The notes under the pieces were generated by a model, which was given only the letters and a program-made list of their open reading frames with translations, did not search any database and was not told the origin of the DNA. Of a stretch of DNA of 5,396 bases, positions 1 to 5,051 are shown in pieces; position 1 is the stretch's first letter; every line of letters begins with the position of its first letter. The position numbers were made by a program, and so were the translations under genes. This stretch comes from Terriglobales bacterium (GTDB lineage Bacteria > Acidobacteriota > Terriglobia > Terriglobales > Gp1-AA117), in contig JASLFF010000524.1 of assembly GCA_030150795.1 (NCBI GenBank), positions 1 to 5,396 on the forward strand, read 5' to 3'.

Positions 1-25
1 GGGATAAGTCTGGAAGGCTTATCCC
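1..25. repeat. Perfect 8-bp inverted repeat at the window edge
   Basis: GGGATAAG (1-8) is exactly complementary to CTTATCCC (18-25) around a 9-base loop. No T-run follows on the plus strand. On the minus strand the downstream side lies outside the window, so a minus-strand terminator for this hairpin cannot be excluded. It could also be the end of an element cut by the window edge. Confidence 0.4.
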
Positions 26-66
26 CTCAACGACAAATGCAGACCCCCTAAAACGATCGTCAGTTC

Positions 67-85
67 GTGGCACTTCAAGTGACAC
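67..85. promoter_or_regulatory. Operator-like dyad
   Basis: The 19-base sequence GTGGCACTTCAAGTGACAC is symmetric about C76. GTG pairs with CAC and CACTT with AAGTG, with one mismatched position (G70/A82) in each arm. Odd-length dyads of this size are typical of sites for dimeric repressors. No adjacent promoter or regulator gene is visible, so the role is unassigned. Confidence 0.2.
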
Positions 86-403
86 ATTACACCGCACTCC
101 GCGACGACATTCGATATCCTTAGCGAGTTCGTAGAATGCACGGGAGAAAATTGCAAATACGAATATGGCGACCTCCATTCTTCAGTGACACTAGACGGTT
201 CTGGAAAGATGCAGTTTTCTAATGTGGGTGGGAACGGAGTGCTTATTAGGCAGTAACGTGGAGCTCACTTTCATTGCAACGTGGGTCTCCTGATGGGTCG
301 CCGCACCCCCTTACTGTGGTGAGTTATAGCTCGCCCTCTGGAACTCAAGGAGGCGGGTGGACCAAGCTCTCGCGCTTTCTATCCCTCGCAGAACATGCTC
401 CGG

Positions 404-433
404 GGCCCTCGATAAAAACGAGGGGCCAGTTTT
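404..433 (+). terminator. Candidate Rho-independent terminator
   Basis: CCCTCG (406-411) pairs with CGAGGG (419-424) around an A-rich loop (412-418). GG/CC pairs extend the stem to 404-427 with one bulged G, and a short T4 run lies at 430-433. The T tract is on the plus side only, so the stem would stop rightward transcription coming from the left. It lies about 90 bases beyond the gluQ stop but lacks a T tract in that orientation. Confidence 0.45.
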
Positions 434-462
434 ATAAAAGGAACGTCAAGAGAATGTTTTTC

Positions 463-488
463 TCCTGAAGGGGGGCGGATTTTCAGGA
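463..488. repeat. 7-bp hairpin just beyond the gluQ stop
   Basis: TCCTGAA (463-469) pairs with TTCAGGA (482-488) around a G-rich 12-base loop. In the gluQ transcript this stem begins about 28 nt after the stop codon. It might protect or define the mRNA 3' end. No U tract follows it in that direction, so it is not a standard intrinsic terminator. Confidence 0.3.
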
Positions 489-515
489 TGGCGATCTTCC
501 TTTGTCTCACTCCAC

Positions 516-1463
516 TTATTCCGCCAACCTCTTCCTCAACTCCTCGGCCTTCACTCCCTGCTCTCTTAACTTCCTCAAGCTCAGCGCGTCATGCCGTTTT
601 GCCAATCGGACATTCTTTTCATCGCGCAGCAGCGGACAGTGAAAATATGCCGGTGTTGAATATCCCAGTGCGCGGATCAGCAGCAGTTGTCGTGCGGTGC
701 TTTTGAGCAAATCTGCGCCGCGGACAACTTCTGTGATCTGCATGGCTGCATCGTCGACCACCACGGCAAGTTGATAGGCGGGGATATCGTCGCGCCGCCA
801 GAGCAGGAAGTCGGCAAAGTCGCGTCCGGCGACGAACTCCTGCCGTCCGAAATAACCGTCGTCAAAGGAAATCCTCTCGCCGTCGGGGACTTTGAAGCGC
901 CAGCTCACGCCTGCGGGAGAATCGTAATCTTTTGCGGTGGCGATCTTTTCGCGGCAGGTCCCGGGGTAAGGAAGTTCGTCGTCTTCAGATTGGGATTGGA
1001 CCGCAGCCGCCCCCGGCTGCGCAGAAGAACCTTGTACGTCCTCAGGCGAGGGCGCCTGAGGTCCACCAGTTTCTTCCTCGTGCGGAGCAGACAATGCACG
1101 CTCCAAATCTTTGCGTGAACAGGTACAGGGATAAATCAATCCGCTGTCGCGTAGCTTGCGCCATGCGTCGAGATAAAAGCTGCGGCGTTCGCTCTGCGAA
1201 TACGGCCCAAAGTTGCCGTGGCTCACGCCATTGATATCTAGGCCCTCGTCCCAATCCAATCCCAGCCAGTGCAGGTCTTCATACATGGCGCGGACGAACT
1301 CCGGCTTGCATCGCTGATAGTCGAGACCTTCATTGCGGAAGATAAGCTTGCCGCCGGTGGCGCGGGCGCGCTGCCACGCCACCCAGAACGTGCGTGCGTG
1401 TCCAAGGTGAAGATATCCGGTGGGTGAAGGCGCAAGCCGACCGCGATAAGAAGCCATGAGCAT
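516..1463 (-). CDS. gluQ: Glutamyl-Q tRNA(Asp) synthetase
   Basis: This is a cytosolic paralogue of the GluRS catalytic domain that activates glutamate and attaches it to queuosine at the wobble base of tRNA(Asp). The 315 residues are near the family's usual length, with no anticodon-binding domain. APSPTG at 11-16 leads into HLGH (19-22), the HIGH motif. RNEGLD (43-48) sits where relatives have RIEDLD/RIEDID, so the aspartate is glycine here. C113, C115, Y166 and C170 match the zinc ligands of E. coli GluQRS. RLAKR (286-290) is the KMSKS equivalent. About 40 extra low-complexity residues rich in E, P, S, A and Q (122-165) separate the two zinc half-sites. Two ATGs are possible, at 1463 and 1457. 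The inner one gives MASYRGRLAPSPTG and fits the family at least as well. Neither has a Shine-Dalgarno, because a repeat cluster abuts the start. The assignment is firm. Confidence 0.93.
   Translation of the reverse strand: MLMASYRGRLAPSPTGYLHLGHARTFWVAWQRARATGGKLIFRNEGLDYQRCKPEFVRAMYEDLHWLGLDWDEGLDINGVSHGNFGPYSQSERRSFYLDAWRKLRDSGLIYPCTCSRKDLERALSAPHEEETGGPQAPSPEDVQGSSAQPGAAAVQSQSEDDELPYPGTCREKIATAKDYDSPAGVSWRFKVPDGERISFDDGYFGRQEFVAGRDFADFLLWRRDDIPAYQLAVVVDDAAMQITEVVRGADLLKSTARQLLLIRALGYSTPAYFHCPLLRDEKNVRLAKRHDALSLRKLREQGVKAEELRKRLAE
1002..1021. repeat. Perfect 8-bp palindromic hairpin inside gluQ insertion
   Basis: CGCAGCCG (1002-1009) and CGGCTGCG (1014-1021) are exact reverse complements around a CCCC loop. 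The stem falls in codons for the extra low-complexity segment of GluQ. It is one of two perfect short-loop stems in this segment, 18 bases apart. Confidence 0.6.
1040..1061. repeat. Perfect 9-bp palindromic hairpin inside gluQ insertion
   Basis: CCTCAGGCG (1040-1048) and CGCCTGAGG (1053-1061) are exact reverse complements around an AGGG loop. It lies in the same low-complexity insertion as the hairpin at 1002-1021. Its shape resembles that of small palindromic elements that insert in frame in genes. Whether it is a mobile palindrome or simply GC-rich drift cannot be told from one copy. Confidence 0.6.
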
Positions 1464-1645
1464 TTAGCCATTTAGCAAGCAGCCATTAGCCGTTAGCAAT
1501 TAGCCTTTCTGCTTGAGACTTAAGTAATTCGGCTGAAGGCCCGCAGCTCAGGGAAATGGCCGAATAACCTGCCTCCCAACCTTTAGAAATGTTGGCAGCC
1601 AAAACACAGTGGCTAAATGCTAATTGCAGCTAATGGCTCCGGCTA
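1461..1645. repeat. Inverted clusters of TTAGC heptamers framing a spacer
   Basis: On the plus strand TTAGC occurs at 1464, 1472, 1486, 1493 and 1500, with a degenerate unit at 1479. Steps are 8, 7, 7, 7 and 7 bases. The right side carries the reverse complement GCTAA at 1612, 1619 and 1629, plus degenerate GCTCC (1636) and GCTAC (1642). AGCCATTAGC (1481-1490) is exactly complementary to 1629-1638. TTAGC-A-TTAGCC extends the pairing with a small gap. The core of about 106 bases holds stems ATTCGGC/GCCGAAT (1527-1533 with 1559-1565) and CCAAC/GTTGG (1576-1580 with 1591-1595). The cluster touches the lipoprotein stop on one side and the gluQ start on the other. I see no good gluQ promoter within it. 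Confidence 0.65.
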
Positions 1646-3793
1646 CTTCGGTCGGATGACGACGAGATTCGGCGGCGCAGGCGATCCGTCTGCTTTCACG
1701 AACGTCATGGGAATCTGGACCTCGTCAACGTTGTCAAGCAGATTGATTCTGTCCACGGTATTGGTGCCCGCGACGCCTACCCACAGCGTGGCTCCGTCGG
1801 GCGTCATGCCGCCGCTCAAAGCTTCAGTAGCTCCAACCGGCAAATTGGCAGCTCCCACGCTGTTTCCATTCAGCAGCGTAAGCACTTTGTTGATGCCCGC
1901 GGGCAAAACGGCGACATGCGTGCCAGCCGAACCCACCAGAAGCTGGTGCGCTGTAAACGGCCCAACCCCGAGATCGATAAAGCTATTGTTGTAGGTGACA
2001 ATGCCTGGACAATTCGCCGGAGTGATTGTGGTCGGCGGAGTCAGGTTGGCGGCATTCACGCTTTCAACATCAAGCCCCGGGGAATCCACTGCTATAAACA
2101 TGTTGGAATCCCGCACGGACTTCACGAACTGTATGTTGGTGGAATGTGTTGGCGGTGTTGTGCCCTGGATAACGTTGTTGCAGGTGGCGATCACTTGCAA
2201 CCCCGCCGAGTTGGCCACGTAGACAAACGGGCCGGAAGGCAACTGGGTCACATCCGTGCTCACGCCGCCAATGGCCAACGTCTGTGGTGACAGCAGTGAC
2301 GAGATCACGTAGATATTGCCATTGCTCGCGGTAACATAGCTCCTGAAGCCATCATCATCAAAGTTTGCGGCAATCGCACCGGTCAAAATGAAAGTGGTGA
2401 TGGTGTTGTTGCTCTTGTCAAAAAGCCAGACACGCTGCTCAGAAGGAAATGGATCGATGGGATTACCGGTGGAAGGATCAATTGCCGCGTTAGAGATAAT
2501 CGCCTGAGTTCCATCCGCCGAAACTGCAAGCACCTTGCCTATCGGAATAGGTGAAACCAACTGTACGGCATTCGTTGCAGTATCCAGCGTAGCCAGCCCA
2601 TTGCTGGTCCCGATGAAACCCGTGGTTCCACCCCGGTCAAACAGCATGGAGTTGGGAAATCCGGGAAGAAAGATCGGTGACCCCGCGACTGGTGGTGTTT
2701 TGCTGGTGTCGATCGGGATCATTGTAATGCTGGTACCCGGCACATTAGGAAATGTGCTTGTGGCATAAACGGTGGTGGTGTTGGGACTGGTGCCGGCCAC
2801 AAAGATGCTGAACAGGTTGCTGTAAATCGGCGTATTGATCCCAATGCCGCAGCCGGGTGGCGCACACACCGCTTGAAACCCGACGCCCCCTGGAGACTGC
2901 GCCGTGACTGTAGTTCCAATAATTGTAGCTACTGTACTGTTGTTGCTGAGAATCGTTACCGGGGCATTGGGCGTTACCGCTCCCAGTTCGTCCACCATGT
3001 CAGCCTGGATCACCTTTGTGTCGGCAACATTCATGGTAATGGCTTCAGTGGGAACTCCGGCTGGGTCTCCATTCACGTGCAGTTCAATGTGTACCGGCAT
3101 GCAGGTCTTAAAGAACACAGCCGGTGAAGTTGTTGCCCCTACGCTGGCCACCACGCCGGTTACTCCGGGCACGCGGGCCGAGGCTAATCCGTCTGCATCC
3201 ACTGAGGCCACGCTGGCCGCAGATGACGACCAGCTGAAATTGCCAATCTGGCTGGTGATTTCCGTGCCGTTGTGGAATGCATGGGCTACGAACTGGTGCG
3301 TCTGCGCAATGGAGAAGCAGGATTGTGTCACCGGCTCAACACTGACTGAAGTGATAGACGGATGCACGGCTACGTTAATGGGACCACTGGTCACGCCGGC
3401 AGCGGTAGCAGTAATGATTGCCGTTCCGCTGATGGGATTTCCCTGGGCGTCAGAACCGTTGCAGACCACAAATGCGGAATCCCAGACCCCGGCGCAAACG
3501 TTGCCCTGCGGCGAAATGGTGGCGATGCTTGTATTCGTGGAATTGAAGGTAAACGTGGTGGTGACAGCGGTGTTGTCGGAGTTGACTGCTGAGGCGCTTA
3601 GCGAGACCACTTGCCCCGCCACCATCGAAAGCGTGGCTGGCGTTAACGTTACCGAGGCCACCGTATTATTCACCGATTTCGAGCCGCCGCAGCCGGCCAT
3701 CAGCGAGACAAACAGAAGAATGAGGGCCATTCCGGCAAAAAACGGGCAGCGTGCGTTCTTTCCCTGCATCTTGAGAAACACTTGATTGCGCAT
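1643..3793 (-). CDS. Ig-like and YncE-type beta-propeller lipoprotein
   Basis: This is a predicted envelope lipoprotein. Residues 15-34 form a type II signal with hydrophobic core GMALILLFVS and lipobox LMAGC (Cys35), followed by a GGS linker. About three Ig-like (Big2-type) domains follow, at roughly 44-143, 146-230 and 233-333. The first opens with SVTLTPATLSMVAGQ, typical of that fold. From about 340 to the end I count seven weak repeats with the pattern 'ADGT..aiisn....vwlfD', starting near 368, 420, 474, 512, 552, 605 and 652. This suggests a seven-bladed propeller of the YncE/YVTN class. Such proteins bind ligands or partners outside the membrane; no catalytic motif or ligand can be named. 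An alternative start, Met9 at 3769, would give a tighter signal peptide. Neither start has a clear Shine-Dalgarno. The gene stands alone, 179 bases upstream of gluQ on the same strand. Confidence 0.85.
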   Translation of the reverse strand: MRNQVFLKMQGKNARCPFFAGMALILLFVSLMAGCGGSKSVNNTVASVTLTPATLSMVAGQVVSLSASAVNSDNTAVTTTFTFNSTNTSIATISPQGNVCAGVWDSAFVVCNGSDAQGNPISGTAIITATAAGVTSGPINVAVHPSITSVSVEPVTQSCFSIAQTHQFVAHAFHNGTEITSQIGNFSWSSSAASVASVDADGLASARVPGVTGVVASVGATTSPAVFFKTCMPVHIELHVNGDPAGVPTEAITMNVADTKVIQADMVDELGAVTPNAPVTILSNNSTVATIIGTTVTAQSPGGVGFQAVCAPPGCGIGINTPIYSNLFSIFVAGTSPNTTTVYATSTFPNVPGTSITMIPIDTSKTPPVAGSPIFLPGFPNSMLFDRGGTTGFIGTSNGLATLDTATNAVQLVSPIPIGKVLAVSADGTQAIISNAAIDPSTGNPIDPFPSEQRVWLFDKSNNTITTFILTGAIAANFDDDGFRSYVTASNGNIYVISSLLSPQTLAIGGVSTDVTQLPSGPFVYVANSAGLQVIATCNNVIQGTTPPTHSTNIQFVKSVRDSNMFIAVDSPGLDVESVNAANLTPPTTITPANCPGIVTYNNSFIDLGVGPFTAHQLLVGSAGTHVAVLPAGINKVLTLLNGNSVGAANLPVGATEALSGGMTPDGATLWVGVAGTNTVDRINLLDNVDEVQIPMTFVKADGSPAPPNLVVIRPK

Positions 3794-3810
3794 AATATAG
3801 AAGAGAGTTC

Positions 3811-3839
3811 AGTGTAGATTCTTGCGGGGATTTCTTCAA
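3811..3839 (-). promoter_or_regulatory. Candidate sigma70 promoter for the lipoprotein gene
   Basis: Read on the minus strand, TTGAAG (3839-3834) is followed after exactly 17 bases by TACACT (3816-3811), each matching 4 of 6 consensus bases. Transcription would begin near 3804, only about 11 nt before the ATG at 3793 or about 35 nt before Met9. A second possible -10, TATATT at 3799-3794, has no matching -35. Confidence 0.4.
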
Positions 3840-4035
3840 CACCACAGCCAATCCGGCGCTGGTTTTGGCGATCTTACGTGTAGCTCGCGCTGGCCCCGGA
3901 TCAAGTCATGTTTCAGGGACGTTCTGGGAAAATCTCGATTTAAACCTGTTTCAGAGCGAATCTAAAAAGAAACGGGCCTTCAGTTTACTGGGATGATTCC
4001 ATGTGCCTTTGTCCCGATTTGCCACCGGGCCCGTG
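3840..4035. other. Divergent spacer, no gene seen
   Basis: No gene is seen between the two divergent promoters. The segment contains a direct repeat TGTTTCAG (3909 and 3947) and a 7-bp inverted pair, ACGGGCC (3972-3978) with GGCCCGT (4028-4034). The right arm of that pair ends just before the plus-strand -35 box. An operator role is conceivable but unsupported. Confidence 0.35.
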
Positions 4036-4065
4036 TTGACGCAATTGGGTTCCAGTTGCTATATT
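4036..4065 (+). promoter_or_regulatory. Strong candidate sigma70 promoter for the RNA and str operon
   Basis: TTGACG (4036-4041) and TATATT (4060-4065) each match 5 of 6 consensus bases and are separated by 18 bases. Initiation would fall near 4072, just before the 5' strand of the closing stem of the candidate RNA. A second weaker pair, TTGACT (4093-4098) with TATTTT (4115-4120) at a 16-base spacing, lies within that RNA. This is the best promoter seen upstream of rpsL, so it may serve both the RNA and the ribosomal operon. Confidence 0.55.
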
Positions 4066-4071
4066 TATAAG

Positions 4072-4290
4072 GTTCCGCGAGTTCAATTTAGCTTGACTGT
4101 AGTGAGCTGTAACGTATTTTTTGCCCGATAGCAGGGCATGCCTCGCTGAAATGGTTCGCGCTACCTTCCCACGGAAGGGTATGCGGGCCAGGAGAACGAA
4201 ACGGAGTGCCCCCGATCAGGCTCGGTGCCACCGTCGTTTCTCAACCACTGATAGGGTAATTCAATATTCTCCGCTAAATTTGGCGGATTT
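4072..4290 (+). ncRNA. Candidate structured RNA with paired ends
   Basis: The two ends are complementary in register: TCCGC (4075-4079) with GCGGA (4283-4287), and AATTTAGC (4085-4092) with GCTAAATT (4273-4280). Further in, TATT (4115-4118) can pair with AATA (4263-4266), and TTGCCC (4121-4126) with GGGTAA (4254-4259), including one G-U. TGGTT (4152-4156) with AACCA (4243-4247) closes a three-way junction. Its first arm is 4157-4185, where CCTTCC pairs with GGAAGG around CAC. Its second arm is 4192-4242, about 11 pairs with small bulges plus a CCGA/TCGG tip. The strong promoter sits immediately upstream. The 3' segment is itself palindromic and followed by TTTAT, so it could form a weak terminator instead. 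Length and paired ends recall 6S RNA, but the branched tip does not, and I see no RNase P, tmRNA or SRP signature. It may instead be a long rpsL leader. Confidence 0.45.
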
Positions 4291-4534
4291 ATGGCTGCTT
4301 GCATCGCAGCCAGTCTCGCACTGCGGGATCCTAAGCAGGTAGGGACGCGCCCGTGTGCGCGGCCATTTGCCTGTAAAAAAGAGCAAAAGTTTCAGTAGCG
4401 CCAGGGCAAGCAGTGCAGTTGCGAGACCCTTGAAGAGCGGGTGAAGTGCTGAGAGAGCGCTGGCCCGCACGAACGTAGCACGAGGGGGAAAGCAGCGTAG
4501 CTGTGGAGCCCTTGAATAAAAGAAGGAAATAACT
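4291..4534 (+). promoter_or_regulatory. Hairpin-rich rpsL leader
   Basis: No gene is seen in these 244 bases before rpsL. Several stems stand out. TGGCTGC/GCAGCCA (4292-4298 with 4306-4312) is perfect. CGCGC/GCGCG (4346-4350 with 4357-4361) has a six-base loop. A two-part stem at 4437-4468 joins GCGGG/CCCGC to AGTGCT/AGCGCT with a GAGAG loop. CAGC/GCTG occupies 4493-4503. None is followed by a T-run. I found no good promoter inside, so the segment is probably transcribed from 4036-4065. Ribosomal operons often use structured leaders for feedback by one of their own proteins; whether this one does is unknown. Confidence 0.4.
4522..4527 (+). promoter_or_regulatory. Ribosome binding site fixing the TTG start of rpsL
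   Basis: GAAGGA lies seven bases before TTG at 4535. No ATG or GTG in frame nearby gives the family N-terminus, whereas TTG gives PTFNQLVR, as in S12. This spacing decides the start. Confidence 0.75.
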
Positions 4535-4906
4535 TTGCCGACATTTAATCAGCTGGTTCGAACAGGCAGGACGGCGCCGAATTACAAGACGGCCAGCCCG
4601 GCCCTGCAATCTTCACCGCAGCGTCGTGGCGTGTGTACGCGTGTTTACACGCAAACGCCCAAAAAGCCGAATTCCGCCCTGCGCAAAGTGGCCCGCGTGC
4701 GCCTGACAAACGGGATTGAGGTCACCACGTACATCCCCGGCGTCGGCCACAACCTGCAGGAGCACTCGATTGTGCTGATCCGCGGAGGCCGCGTAAAGGA
4801 CCTTCCCGGCGTCCGCTATCACGTAGTGCGTGGAACGCTGGACGCGACCGGCGTTGCCAACCGCAAGCAGGGACGCTCGAAATACGGAGCGAAGAGACCG
4901 AAATAG
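4535..4906 (+). CDS. rpsL: 30S ribosomal protein S12
   Basis: S12 sits at the decoding centre of the small subunit, where it helps monitor codon-anticodon pairing. The 123 residues are full length for the bacterial family. The N-terminal extension begins PTFNQLVR. The conserved core includes [12 protein letters not shown] (28-39), [11 protein letters not shown] (41-51), [11 protein letters not shown] (68-78) and [13 protein letters not shown] (84-96). Lys43 and Lys88, the usual sites of streptomycin-resistance changes, are both lysine, so the protein looks streptomycin-sensitive at those positions. Asp89 is the residue that RimO methylthiolates in other bacteria. The start is TTG, unusual for such a highly expressed gene. 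It opens the str operon with rpsG 145 bases downstream, the gap being filled by an inverted repeat. The identification is certain. Confidence 0.98.
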   Translation: MPTFNQLVRTGRTAPNYKTASPALQSSPQRRGVCTRVYTQTPKKPNSALRKVARVRLTNGIEVTTYIPGVGHNLQEHSIVLIRGGRVKDLPGVRYHVVRGTLDATGVANRKQGRSKYGAKRPK

Positions 4907-5013
4907 ATTGCCAAAATTGGTAATTGCCAAAGATTGCCAAAAGTGAAAATCAGGAACCTGGAACGACGACAGCAATTCCGGCGATTTTTGGCAATATTGG
5001 CAGTTCTGGCAAT
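4907..5013 (+). repeat. Long imperfect hairpin of TTGCC units between rpsL and rpsG
   Basis: ATTGCC units at 4907, 4923 and 4933, plus ATTGGT at 4916, face GGCGAT, GGCAAT, GGCAGT and GGCAAT at 4980, 4990, 4999 and 5008. Aligning 4907-4938 against 5013-4980 by hand gives 26 Watson-Crick pairs, four G-U pairs, two mismatches (A4914/C5006 and G4920/G5000) and a two-base bulge (4996-4997). The loop is 41 nt. The stem starts on the base after the rpsL stop and ends 22 nt before the rpsG ribosome site. In E. coli this gap holds the site where S7 represses translation of the operon. Whether this hairpin replaces that site or is a passive repeat insertion is unknown. Confidence 0.7.
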
Positions 5014-5051
5014 AGCAGAAGCAAGACAAAGATTTAGAGGATTTAAACACG

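Larger units (their letters stand above)
1..515. other. Gene-poor region with hairpins, no convincing gene
   Basis: I see no convincing gene here. A frame on the plus strand is open from 83 to the TAA at 254-256 (57 codons, ending GNGVLIRQ). It reads protein-like and has no in-frame start near its beginning. The same frame upstream (8-82) is also open but is interrupted by a TGA at 80-82, so a decayed gene is possible but unproven. An open stretch of this length is not rare by chance. The rest contains a hairpin at 1-25, a dyad at 67-85, a terminator-like stem at 404-433 and a second stem at 463-488. Base composition looks less GC-rich than in the neighbouring genes. Confidence 0.4.

Noticed and set aside
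274..468. 64-codon open frame left of gluQ
   Set aside because: Low-complexity peptide, no ribosome site, and it runs through the terminator-like stem at 404-433.
687..1118. 143-codon plus-strand open frame over gluQ
   Set aside because: It is antisense to the conserved zinc and catalytic region of GluQ, a secure gene. The peptide has no domain pattern.
1464..1504. Regular short repeats that might suggest CRISPR
   Set aside because: Units are about 7 bases with no unique spacers of 30 or so bases between them, and no cas gene is nearby.
2904..3785. 293-codon plus-strand open frame
   Set aside because: It lies wholly antisense to the lipoprotein gene, whose opposite frame encodes a clear lipobox, Ig-like and propeller pattern. 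The plus reading is a Thr/Ala/Val-rich mirror of it with no recognisable family feature.
3909..3954. Direct repeat TGTTTCAG, 38 bases apart
   Set aside because: Two 8-base copies are too little to support an operator or element and show no symmetry or promoter overlap.
4072..4290. Identity as RNase P RNA, tmRNA or SRP RNA
   Set aside because: The hallmark segments of those RNAs, such as the RNase P GAGGAAAGTCC core, the tRNA-like tmRNA ends and the SRP GGAAGCAGCC loop, are not visible.
4121..4342. 73-codon open frame in the rpsL upstream region
   Set aside because: It has no ribosome site and an Arg-rich random-looking peptide, and it covers the stems of the candidate RNA.
4555..4562. GGTTCGAA, resembling a tRNA T-loop
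   Set aside because: It lies inside rpsL codons for LVRTG, with no acceptor or anticodon stem around it.
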